Shown here piece by piece: positions 12,208 to 22,247 of a stretch of DNA of 64,000 nucleotides (position 1 is its first letter; each line of letters starts with the position of its first letter). The stretch spans positions 2,738,001-2,802,000 of the forward strand of contig NC_053046.1 of NCBI RefSeq assembly GCF_003473485.1, read 5' to 3'. The position numbers and the translations under genes were made by a program. The stretch comes from Medicago truncatula. Its lineage: Eukaryota > Streptophyta > Magnoliopsida > Fabales > Fabaceae. A model generated the notes under the pieces. The model was not told where the DNA came from. It searched no databases and saw only the letters and a list, made by a program, of their open reading frames with translations.

Positions 12208-14815
12208 ATGAGGCAGATGAAGCCGTTGGAGTTGTTTCACGATTTGGTCAAAACAACAAAGAACGAACGTGGAAGGTTGATGGGTTTAGATGTCGGTGAT
12301 AAATATGTTGGTCTCGCTCTTTCTGATTTTGATAACAAAGTTGCTTCTCCTTTCAGGTATAATAAGTTAATAATCACCTTCAAAATCATAATATGTTAAT
12401 AATCACCTTCAAAATCAATTTTCATGAAACTTGGTTTTACCTCTCATGCACGCAACCTGTTTGATCAAATGTCTTATAGAGATGTTGTTTCATGGAATCT
12501 ATTGATTTGTGGTTGGTTATTCACTATCATGCTATTCAACTCTTTGTAGACATGTTTCTCCTTTCATTTCAGTTATTTACTATTATAAAAGATATCATAA
12601 TTAATTGATTTTATTTTCCCTTCCCTTTGCCTTTAACCAAAATGAATATCTAGAACTTTCCCTCGCTTGCATTACCCTCTTTTGAACCAAACACTTTGTA
12701 TAAATGACGTGTATGATTGTTTTGTTCAATGCCAGTGTTCTCGTCAGGAAGAAGAGTAACGCTAGTTTAATGGCTGCTGATTTTAAGAGTCTGGTGAGCT
12801 TATTATGTCTCTTGCATTCAAATTATACTTTTATTTGCAAAATGTGTTATAGTTGATGTCAGTCTCTGGCTTTCAATGTAACTGCCAGTGTTTTGACCAT
12901 GTGTTTCGTAATATAAAATCTTAATTTGCTATTATGTTCATTATATACTTTGCACTCGTCAATAGTTAAAGCTAATGTCTCTGTCTCTACATGCATCCAG
13001 TTTTATAGTTGCACTCTGTGAATTTATTTCTAGAGTTTCTGGTTTATCTTAGGTGACATGTCTTGGCAGCAGCACACTGTAAAAATGTTGTAGATTCCCA
13101 AATTATAAGTGTGGTATCTGAGGAATTGTAGTTTTACACCCTTGAATTGCAATTATTTGTTTTGTTATCTAATATGTATCTTCCTCTTAGATTTTGCTGT
13201 AGTGCAAGTTTGCTTCTTTCCATCCATTCTAGTTACACTCAAAAGTATGCTATGAAGTAAAAAATCATTAGTGTAGTCTTGTTTCACTTTTTTGTTTGTT
13301 AACCCTTAGCCTTGGTTTAATTTTTTTCACAATTATGATGGTATAAGTTGTGCAGTATGCATAGGTATATTGTGTATCTTTATTTTGATCATTCATTATT
13401 GGTACTACTCTTAACTATTTAAGTCATAATAATCCTAAGATGTGCTATGACAATTTCCTCTGTTTTCATGCAGATCTCTAAATATTCCTTGAAGGGTCTT
13501 GTTATTGGCGTCCCTTTTGAATATAATCTGGTTTCTCCTGATGTGTGTTTCATTTCTTTGACCATTTGTATACCATTTATTACTGCTTTCCTGCACCAAT
13601 TCATTTATTCTACATTTTTATCAGGCTGTGCAAGTGAAGGTCCTCATTGATAACCTCCGTAGAACAAACATGCTTGAAGGTCTAAAGTATACATATTGGA
13701 ATGAGTGCTTCACATCAAAGGTGGATTCACAGAATTGCTATTCCTAAAATTAATGAATTTAAATCTACCTTAAGTCAGAAATTTCCAACACGACTACAAC
13801 CACTACTTTCTCGGTAACTACTACTAGAAAGAACTAAATATCTAAAAACGTGAAACAACTAACAAGTAGTATACATTTAAAGAGAACCTACTTTATCCTG
13901 CTACACATACTCAAATGTATAGTGTGAAAACTGAATATATTTCAAAGTTCTAAATAATTTACAACCACTAATGTGTTTATATAGGCTAATGTAACTTGAT
14001 GGGCAAGACTACTAAACTAATGGGCCCAATACACATAACCACTAATAATACTTAAAAGAAATTATTTACAACATATAACTTATAATTGTTTCAACAGTTT
14101 GATTAGTCATTGCAATAAAAATTAGAAAATCTGAAGTTAAATTTTATGTGCAGAATGTGGAGTTATTCTTAAAGCCTTTGAACTTCAAAAATGCAGTTCA
14201 GTCTAAAACTATGCTAGACAAGTTTGCTGCTGTAGGAATACTTCAAGTAAGTTCTTTGATCTGCTTCTTGCATAAATCTACAACTGTTGTGCTTCACTAA
14301 TTCTCTTCCCATGTTACTTATCATGGAAAAATTATTGTCTTTGCTTTCACAATTCAATTATGCGGAAAGTTTAATAAGAATGTATGTAACATATGAGGTC
14401 TTTATTTGGTGTATAAGTTTTGAAGAAATCATTATGAGGAATTTGTATGACAATGAAAGACCTGAAATATAAGTTTTGAAGTTACTCCCATCACTACAAT
14501 CATTTGGCCACAACCTCAACTAGATGGCAATTCATTCTGTATACAACAACAGTGTTTCTGTCTGTATTTTCATGATTCTGTTTGGAGATAGACTCGATTG
14601 AAAGGAAAATTGTTTCTGGGACCACATTAAAAACCAATTTTTCATGAGTGTATTGTGAAGACCCTCCTTTATTTGCAAGGGAATCTGAGATTATACAATT
14701 GTTTACGTTCTAGGTTGTGCGTAAGCAGGTTAAAAACATCTACTTATATGTTAGTATTTTCTAGGGGTACATGGACTATGCCAACAGAAAAGCAAAGCAG
14801 AGAGCACTGGAGTAA
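12208..14815 (+). CDS. YqgF/RuvX-type nuclease (putative pre-16S rRNA nuclease, RNase H fold)
   Basis: Six exons (12208-12356, 12736-12793, 13474-13542, 13625-13720, 14154-14246, 14765-14815) give a 171-residue protein, close to the usual size of this family. Residues 26-40 contain MGLDVGDKYVGLALSD, the DxG strand-1 motif with the first catalytic Asp of the RNase H-like fold. LKGLVIGVPFEY is the second conserved strand, and KYTYWNECFTSK and a C-terminal KAKQRALE helix complete the fold. Bacterial YqgF trims 16S rRNA; a plastid or cytosolic role in plants is inference. No clear transit peptide is seen. The start is the first in-frame ATG, with GAGGAA just before it and a second Met three codons later. 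Intron 1 contains a PPR gene scrap and a short tandem repeat. Confidence 0.85.
12366..12417. repeat. Tandem 29-bp repeat in intron 1 of the YqgF-like gene
   Basis: GTTAATAATCACCTTCAAAATCA occurs twice in succession, spaced 29 bases, just after the exon 1 donor. Confidence 0.75.
12424..12565 (+). pseudogene. PPR (pentatricopeptide repeat) gene fragment inside an intron
   Basis: One frame reads MKLGFTSHARNLFDQMSYRD and on to VVSWNLLICG, the typical wording of plant PLS-class PPR repeats (ARxLFDxMxxRDVVSWNxLIxG). The match then shifts by one frame to HYHAIQLFVDMF, the start of the following repeat (AxxLFxxM). The fragment covers about 1.3 repeats, has no start or stop of its own and lies wholly within intron 1 of the YqgF-like gene. 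It is a captured or left-over scrap of a host gene. Confidence 0.65.
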
Positions 14816-16233
14816 GGCTTCTTAATAGTGTAAGTTCACAGACATGCTAATGTTAGTTTCCAACTTCTTTTTACATGATTTCCATTTCTCTTAATTAATA
14901 ATTTGCCATGGTGGTTCTTTTTATTTTTATGAAATTTATCTCTTCTGTTGTGTCTCATTAATGCTCTTTCTACAGGTAGAGGCATGCACCAGAAATAACA
15001 TCTAGAAACATCTTAATTTAAAGGTAGTGTGATGGCATGACATAGGATTTAATCTTTTCCTATATTTGTTTTCTCCATTCAAGACCTGAAATGAAAATGG
15101 AAAATACTAGTTATTACGACTAGTTTGCCACAAGAAAGCGAAGAATTGATCTGTGCCCCTCATCTTATTCCCACACCACCTCATATATTGTGCCGCGTAT
15201 TGCTATTTTGTTTTTTTTCATTAATATAAGTGTAACTCTTCGCTTTCGTGCCACAAATTTTCGTACAGAAGAGCAATGCTCAATGAAAATATAACCTTTC
15301 CCTGTTGAGTCTGATTATTGCTGCTTTAGTAGCTTAGAGAAAAAGGTTAAGCGACAACTTGGCTCTTATACCTTCCTTTTCAATTCCAGTAGTAATAGTT
15401 ATTACTCATTCAAAAAATAATAATAAAGATTGTTTTTTTTTATCCTCTCCCCTCTCCATTGAATAAGTATCATTAAACACAATTTTTGGGTAGAATTTCA
15501 AATAAAAAAAAAAAACTAATCATTGAATTTAACTTAAATTTGTGAATAGCGTTAAGTCTTTTTTTTACTGGAAGCTGCAAGTCAACAATTACATGTTTTG
15601 TCAAATACTAGCTAAAATTAACATAAAATATATTTTATCAACATTATTTTCGTTTTGGAAGAGCTTAGCGATAAAATTCAAAAACACCAAGTGTAAAGAA
15701 GTAAGAAAATTATTAATTCGAACTCCACCGTATAAAATGTTTCTCCAACTATTAATCATCTAAATTATACTAGTTATATCAGCTTCTAAAATTCAATCAT
15801 TTCCTCAAAGACCAAAAGAAAAACTATAGGTTCAATGATTTTTTTTGAAAGATATAATTTAAATGATTGTAAATAGACATTTTGATAACATTTTAAATTT
15901 AAACGCTTTTAGTGTGTGTATATATATTTTTTTATGAAATAACATTTTTTCCCTTGACCGAACTCCGATAACCGTAACACATTCCTCTAAAAATGAGAGG
16001 GTTAGCAAGAAAACTTTTAATCTGTAATAAATCCATTGAATGATATGTAACCTTTAATCAAAACTGAGATTTATAGCTTTTCCGGTCAAAATGAAATGAA
16101 GATACTATAGCCCCCCCAGAGGGCTAATCCTAACAATTGGCCATTTGGTGGTCTAGATTTGGTACTTTGGTGGGTCCCACAGTACCCCTCTAACTTGCCC
16201 GCATAAGTTTTCTTTGATTCTACGTTTATGTTT
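14816..16233. other. Intergenic region downstream of the YqgF-like gene
   Basis: The first part is the likely 3' UTR. A small inverted repeat lies at 15122-15257. The rest is AT-rich and featureless, with several homopolymer runs. No gene is seen. Confidence 0.55.
15122..15257. repeat. Small foldback repeat, MITE-like
   Basis: GCCACAAGAAAGCGAAGAATT at the left is answered by AACTCTTCGCTTTCGTGCCAC at the right, an imperfect inverted pair about 20 bp long enclosing about 90 bp. No target duplication could be fixed, so the class is unknown. Confidence 0.45.
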
Positions 16234-16418
16234 AGAGTAATGATACATAGACATCCTTAGGTGGCAATACACCCTTTGACACCCACACAAAAATCTGACA
16301 CGTAGTCACGTGGATCCCGCACAAGCACACTTTCTCTTTTCTCTCCCCTTCTCTCTTCCTAATGCATGGGATGTACAAGGGTGTATGGGAATAAAGGGTG
16401 TCTATGTATCATTACTCT
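16234..16418. mobile_element. Short TIR element (MITE), probably Mutator-like
   Basis: The ends AGAGTAATGATACATAGACA and TGTCTATGTATCATTACTCT are exact 20-base inverted repeats around a 185-bp non-coding body. The flanks TTTATGTTTA and TTCTGTTTA are similar and could be an aged 9-10 bp target duplication. The element stops 34 bases before the next, larger transposon insertion. Confidence 0.7.
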
Positions 16419-16516
16419 TCTGTTTATTCTTCTTTTAGGGCATTTCTAGTCAAATGCTTCTGAATGCTGCTCTTCACCCAACACTTTTCGATCGCGCCCT
16501 GCAGCGTTGCCTAAAT

Positions 16517-16622
16517 TACCTCTGCGCAAGTTAAGTCACGCAGTGTGTCTTAACTTGCGCACGTTGTATTTTGTGCGCCACTTAAGTAGCGCAGCGTGAG
16601 TTAACTCACGCAGCAGTTACTT
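16517..16622. repeat. Left subterminal palindromic repeat array of the PMD element
   Basis: The stretch holds GCGCAAGTTAAG, TCACGCAG, CTTAACTTGCGCAC, ACTTAAGTAGCGCAGCG and TGAGTTAACTCACGCAG. These are variants of a TTAAGT or GTTAAC core next to GCGCA/CACGCAG, in both orientations. The composition is more GC-rich than the flanks. Confidence 0.75.
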
Positions 16623-17223
16623 AAGTCGTTTATCAGCAAAACAGAGACAAAGTTCCTCATTTTTCCAACTTCTCCAAACACGAAATTTTCCCCTCCAAGT
16701 GCGATTTTCACCATTCTTGTACCATTCAAAGCCAATTTCTCCCACAATATCAAGTAAGTGATGATTACCCTACTTCAGTGCATTTAACTTGTAGAAATTT
16801 TAGTTTTTTTTTGAAGAAATATAACATTTTTAGGTTTTTAAAATTTTTGCTTGCATGTTAGTTTTGATGATTGTTAGTGATGAATTAACTTAGGAATTGT
16901 TGTTTAGAAGTTGTTTAGAGTACAATGTGGTAGTTTAGGGTTTACAAATTGTTAGATTACCTAGTTGTTTGAAAATTGCACACTATGTGTCTGGTAAAAT
17001 GTCTCTATGGTAATTATTTTGTTTTTTTGGATTGTGAATTATCAAATTAGTTAGCATATGGTTTGTTAATTTTGATTATAATATGTTTGACTCCAATGTG
17101 GTAGTTTACGGATTGAAATGACATTGTTGAAATTTTAGTATTGTTGTTGAATTGTTGAAAATGACACAATGTGCGTGTGAAAATGTATCATTAAATTTGT
17201 GTTATGTTAAATGTTGTGCAAAT

Positions 17224-19505
17224 ATGCCTCAAAGGAATACGTCTCAGAGACCGCCTGAGCCACCTCAGGATAGGAGTGACAGACTTAGGGCAGGGAGGCC
17301 TGCCCCTACTGGTAGTGCACGGAGGGAGAAACAAGCATTACGTCCTCCTATGGTTGGTCGAGGGAGAGGTGGGGGGAACGAGACATTCTAGAGTTGATGC
17401 TGCAGGGGGGGTCAACGTCACAGACGGGTCCATCCCAGACGGTGAACCCGACACAGTATCAGCAGGATTATCAGGTGTATGAGCAGGCGCAGGATCAAGC
17501 CTATCATTTTCAGGAGCCTCAGTCGTATCAATTTGATGTGTATCAGTAGCATCAATATGAGGATCATCATGAGCAGCATGGTATTGAGCAGGAGCAGCCT
17601 GATATTGAGGAGCCTCAGCAGCATGACGATATTAAGTAGCCTCAGCAGCATGATGGTGGGGCTCGTTTTTAGGGGGTGTCGAGGGTGGTGTACGAGGCCG
17701 GACCGGACAGATATGCAGGGGGGCCTTCTGAGCTGACGCTTTTACCTCACTTTGGTGGACATCCGACATGCAGGGTCTGGGTTGATGCCGATGTAAGTAT
17801 AATTTAATTATTATTTTACTTATTTAATGTTAGAATTAAAATTTATGTTAACATATATTTAATGTTTGATTTACTTATTATTTATTTAACGATGTTGTTT
17901 GTTGTTTTTTGTTTTTGTATTTCAGTTTCGAAGAAAACATAGGGTGAAAGGTATCTCGCACGGGAAAAAGCTGAGCCTTAAAAACTTGACACTGCCTATG
18001 TCGGGGGAACACAAAACGAGTGGTTTTGGTCAGAAGTGAATATGTCCGGTCTTACTCTTCTCTTGACTAGTGGGTACGAGAACATCTCTCACGGGTTTGT
18101 TTGTGCGATGACAGATAGATGGCATGAGGAGACCAGCAACTTCCATCTACGGGTTGGGGAGATGACCATCATACTAGATGATGTGGCGTGTCTCCTGGGC
18201 ATCCCCATGACTGGGAGGCTCCTTCCCGATAGAAAGTTAACCCGTGAAGAGGGGTTAGAGATGATGCAGGCAGGCCTACTTTTTACAGAGGAGGCTGCCG
18301 CTAAGGAGATGACAAGATAGGGTGCTGCTCACGTCAGTTTTGGTGTACTGAAGAGGCGGTACGAGGAGCTCTTGAATAGGTGTAACCAGCTGCTTGTGAC
18401 TGACACACATGAGGAGCAAGACGAGCGAGCTGAAGTTAGGTTGGCCTGCATTAAGGCATTTATGTTGCTCTTGCTTGGCTGAATCATTTTTTCCGGGAAG
18501 AACAGCAAAAACATTAATCTTCTTTGGCTGCTTGCTCTGCAAGATATGGACGAGTTGGAAAGGTGGTCATGGGGTGGATGGGACTTGCTTTCCTATATGA
18601 GCAGCTATCTCTTACCTCCGACTCATCTATGGCCTCATGTGGTGGTTACATGACATTTCTTGTGGTAATATTTGTTTTTCCTTCTTTTTTACTTATTGGA
18701 TCGTAAATGTTTAATTGTTTGTATAATTCTTGCGGTGATATAAATATTTGTTTCTTTATGTTTGCAGGGATGGACTTTGACGCACTTCTCGAACATCATT
18801 CCGAGGATTGATGATGACGCCTACGACCCTGCTGTTTCTCCGCTTGTGATTCAATGGAAACCTCCAAGGGGCTTTTCTAATCCTGGACACTACAGATCTG
18901 CCATCGATTCGTTGGACCATTCACATGTCACCTGGAGGCCGTACGAGAGACGACGACACATCACGCCCTTTCAGGACATATGCTGGTACTCCGGATGGAT
19001 CATGACCGGCAGCGACAGGATGGTCCATCACTTGTCAGAGCGGGTTCTTAGGAAGTACGGGTATGTCCAAACTATTCTCAGGGCTCCTACAGACATTGAA
19101 CTTATTGCGGCGGATGACGTGGCCCAGGACTTCACGGAGTTTGCTTTACATGTCCTCAGCCATCAGGATAGGGGGTACATGAGATGGTTCATTAGAGTAT
19201 CACATCCTATTGTGAACCCCCCTACGACCATTCCTGACTATGCAGCTGCTGCCCCTCCTCGTCCTGTCCCTCCTTATGAGGAGGATATTGTTGAGCAGCA
19301 GTGGGCCAGACATCCTCTAGACCCATACCAGATCATCAGCAACATCAGAGCAAGAGTGGACGGTGCAATGGGACATCCTGTTGTGTTTCATAATTCAGAG
19401 GAGGTTATGCGCTTGATGCAGGGCATACAGTCTGAGTGGAGCATGCTGGAGCAGGTGCCGGCACCGCGGAGGAGGAGTAGGAATCCACGGGATGGACCAG
19501 TATGA
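17224..19505 (+). pseudogene. Plant mobile domain (PMD, MAIN/MAIL1-like) protein, broken copy
   Basis: The N-terminal part is proline- and Gln-rich (PQRNTSQRPPEPPQDRSDR, then a QQH/EPQ-rich stretch) and precedes an intron at about 17793-17925. From about 17977 the conserved PMD core reads LDTAYVGGTQNEWFWSEVN, SGYENISHGFVCAMTDRWHE and FHLRVGEMTIILDDVACLLG. A second intron at about 18665-18768 precedes a 247-codon open exon with GWTLTHFSNIIPRIDDDAYDP and ITPFQDICWYSGWIMTGSDR. The copy is broken: frameshifts near 17390 and 17980, in-frame stops in the Gln-rich stretch near 17547 and 17634 and in the core near 18318 and 18480. PMD proteins act in silencing and genome stability when host-encoded; this copy sits inside a TIR transposon and was probably its cargo or own gene. 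Confidence 0.82.
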
Positions 19506-19760
19506 CTTGTGTAGTTTTTTTTGTTTGACATTTTGTTGGATTTGGTTGTAATCCTATAACACTTTCGCTTTTTAGCATTTTTATGACATTATTCGTTATT
19601 TTATTCCGTTATTTTTCGTAATGTACTTATGACTTAATGCTTGATTGAATGAATGCTTGAATGAATGATGAAAAATGTTTGCTTGAATGAATGTATGAAA
19701 GAAGGATTGCAAAAAATAGGGAAAATAGAGGTTTCTGCCTCTTCTGGTTGTATGCACAGA

Positions 19761-19868
19761 CTGTGCGTGAGTTAACTCACGCAGTGTTTTACACTTGCGC
19801 TCTTTAAGTTGCGCAGCGTTAGTTAACTAGCGCATACATTTACACTTACGTGAGTTAACTAGCGCAAG
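19761..19868. repeat. Right subterminal palindromic repeat array of the PMD element
   Basis: GTGCGTGAGTTAACTCACGCAG is followed by ACACTTGCGC, TTTAAGTTGCGCAGCG, AGTTAACTAGCGCA and ACGTGAGTTAACTAGCGCA. The units repeat the left array in inverted order, so the two zones mirror each other. Confidence 0.75.
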
Positions 19869-20246
19869 GATAAATTTGGAACGGCTGCAAGGCACGAGCA
19901 AAATGTGCTGGGTGAAGAGCAGAATTCAATGCTTCCACCTTACCTGTCTCACTAGTCACTGTTAAGCCCACCACAGTTTTTTAGATACACTTTTTTCATG
20001 ATTAAAAAAATTTAACCTCAATTCTGGTTGATTTTTTAATTTGGAATTTATAAATTTTAAAACTTATTTGCGCCTTCTAATTTGATTGAATAAGATTAGA
20101 AATACTACCACATAATTCAATCAACATTGTTGATATTGTTAATTTGAACACTTTTATTCAAATTCAAACTCAAAATCTAGCAATTGTGTATGTACAAGTG
20201 TTAAATTTAATTCCCTCAACAAAAAAATTGTTAAATTTAATATTTT

Positions 20247-20330
20247 TGGTGGTGTTCGGAATTCGAACCCCAAACTTTACGTATATTACATATATGTTGT
20301 TCCTAATAAATGAGCTAAGCTAATAAGGAC
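20247..20330 (-). mobile_element. tRNA-derived SINE copy with target duplication
   Basis: Read on the minus strand, the stretch starts with TTAGCTTAGCTCATTTATTAGG (A-box-like) and ends with GGGGTTCGAATTCC (B-box-like), the pattern of legume tRNA-derived SINEs. GTTAAATTTAATATTT at 20230-20245 and GTTAAATTCAATATTT at 20331-20346 form a 16-base duplication with one mismatch, as target-primed insertion makes. Confidence 0.6.
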
Positions 20331-20731
20331 GTTAAATTCAATATTTAATTCTACATCAATAGCCTTCAAACACATGTTTTTTTTTTTTTTTTTTTTTTTC
20401 CGGCTTCAACGTGATTTGACCGTCTTAACAAAGAGTTTGGGTTTTTTTTTTTAAAAAAAAAAAAAAATCAATTCTACAGCACAAAATTGATTCTACATTT
20501 ATTCAAAAAAATAAAATAAAAATTGATTCTACATGAAATACAAAATTCTAGCTTCCAGACTCGAGAGTATAGCAAAATTCTATTCTACACTTTGGATAAA
20601 TAAAACTCGATGATTTTACACATTTTCATGTTGCCTTTATTACCCTTTTTCTTGGAGAATTATTATATATATATTTTTTTTTAAATTTCTCTTTATACGT
20701 TTTTCTTAACGCCATTTTTTTTTGGAGTAAA

Positions 20732-21572
20732 CAGTCAATTTTTCTCATGAAATTGTAAGTTTCGTCAATTATCTTCCGAAATTAACAAAACTTCAATTAC
20801 CCCCCTGAAATTGCATAACGTTAATCAATTTGCCCCTCCATCAAATTTTTCTGTTAACTGTTTACGGTTATGATCAAATACCCCCATGAAATTTTGCACT
20901 TATGTGCAAAATGCCCTATAAACTTAAAAATTTAGATTTTTTTTCTTACCAAAAATCATACATTTAGTTCTTCAAGTAGTATATTATACCTATTGTCATA
21001 AAATTCTATTCACAAGAAAATGAATGAATATATGCCAAAGAAATCATGATTTTGTCATGTGTAGCATTTTCATTCATATTTCATATTTATCAACAAGCCT
21101 TGTTTCTTCTTCCTTCTGCAGATATTAACATATCGACACACAATTATCAAAGACTTGTGTACTTTATGACTGAATACTCTAACATAATTATCAACTTGTG
21201 TAAAAAAAAGTCTTCTATATATGTATGTATTTAAAACACATGAGAATAACATACCTTTATGACCAATAGCTGCATAAACATACATTCCATACATATTTAT
21301 ATGATCAATAATTGTTAATTTGTTTGCCTTTAATATCTTTTGAGTCAAGGATAAAAAAATATAAATTTTCAAGTTTAAGGGGCGTTTTGCACATAAGTGC
21401 AAAATTTCAGGGGGGTATTTGATCATAACCGTAAACAGTTAACAGAAAAATTTGACGGAGGGGGGAAATTGATTAACGTTATGCAATTTCAGGGAGATAA
21501 TTGAAGTTTTGTTAATTTAAGGGGGGTAATTGACGAAACCTACAATTTTAGAGGAGAAATTGACAATTTACT
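20732..21572. mobile_element. Long foldback element, probably Mutator-like
   Basis: Arms of about 210 bp (20732-20940 and 21360-21572) are inverted copies: TGAAATTTTGCACTTATGTG faces CACATAAGTGCAAAATTTCA, and TCTGTTAACTGTTTACGGTT faces AACCGTAAACAGTTAACAGA. The roughly 420-bp core has no convincing gene. Both ends abut T runs of at least 9, which could be the 9-bp target duplication but cannot be told from simple sequence. The ends are GGAGTAAA and TTTACT. Confidence 0.7.
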
Positions 21573-21904
21573 TTTTTTTTTTGTAGTTGTCAGAATTTGA
21601 ACCCAAACATTTCATATATTATGTATTGTACTTTAAAAATGATTAAATATCCTTTTAATCTTAGCTCAATTGATAAAAAAAAATATATATACACACACTA
21701 AACCTAGCTCCGACAAAAAATATACACATATACACATGTCCCTTTCTTTGAGACAAACTTAGGCCTAACTTCAAAATTGAAAACCTCACTCATTTTTTAT
21801 TTTCTAAATATAAATATTTCATTTCAATTTTTGTTTCTCTTCTCCACAACCAAACTCTTTTCTTTTCCCATCATTATTACACTCTGCACTCTTCTGTCAA
21901 AATC

Positions 21905-21934
21905 AAAACCCTAGATTTCAAAATCTAGGGTTTT
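21905..21934. promoter_or_regulatory. Telo-box hairpin in the AHL leader
   Basis: AAAACCCTAGATTT (21905-21918) and AAATCTAGGGTTTT (21921-21934) are perfect 14-base inverted arms with a two-base loop. AAACCCTA is the telo-box found near plant transcription starts. The position, about 310 bases before the start codon in a CT-rich zone, fits the promoter or 5' UTR of the AHL gene. Function is inference. Confidence 0.5.
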
Positions 21935-22247
21935 ATTTTCCAAATGCGTTCCAGCTATGATTCCTGAACTATCCTTTTATCCCATTTTGAGTTTTCTCTC
22001 TTTAATTTAAGCTTCTCATTCTCCTACATTTTGAATTCAATATCTAGAGCTACTAGGGTTTAGATCCCCTTTTCTGTTTTCGCTGCATTTTGGTATAAAA
22101 ATCTAATCTTTTCATTATTTTCATAGTTTTTTTTCATCTGGGTTAGTTTAAGAAGTTAACTTTAGTAAAAAAAAAGTTGGGTTTTTGAAGTGGAAAAAGA
22201 TTAGCGTATTAATCACAAATTAAGAATTTTTTAGTGTTAGTTAATGC

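Larger units (their letters stand above)
16462..19927 (+). mobile_element. Mutator-like element carrying a plant mobile domain gene
   Basis: This 3466-bp element has terminal inverted repeats of about 50 bp: the left end GAATGCTGCTCTTCACCCAA is matched by the complement of the right end (GGGTGAAGAGCAGAATTC), and similarity continues through the GCCCTGCAGCGTTGCC block. AATGCTTC plus one mismatched base lies on both sides (16453-16461 and 19928-19936), an 8-of-9 target duplication. Both subterminal zones carry palindromic GTTAACTCACGCAG-type repeats. No MURA transposase is visible. The only gene is the broken PMD gene at 17224-19505, so movement must have depended on a partner element or on the PMD protein. 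The family is known to have been spread by transposons. Confidence 0.85.
19928..22247. other. Intergenic region and upstream region of the AHL gene
   Basis: Contains a SINE at 20247-20330, a foldback element at 20732-21572 and the leader of the AHL gene with a telo-box hairpin at 21905-21934. Otherwise AT-rich with long T and A runs near 20380-20465. No gene. Confidence 0.6.

Noticed and set aside
17418-17736. Ser/Leu-rich open frames on both strands in the Gln-rich part of the PMD gene
   Set aside because: They are shadows of the CAG-rich repeat coding for the PMD gene's Gln-rich stretch.
21590-21690. Possible second SINE with B-box-like GGGTTCAAATTC and A-box-like TTAGCTCAATTGATA
   Set aside because: The two boxes lie on opposite strands, so they do not belong to one element; probably two scraps.
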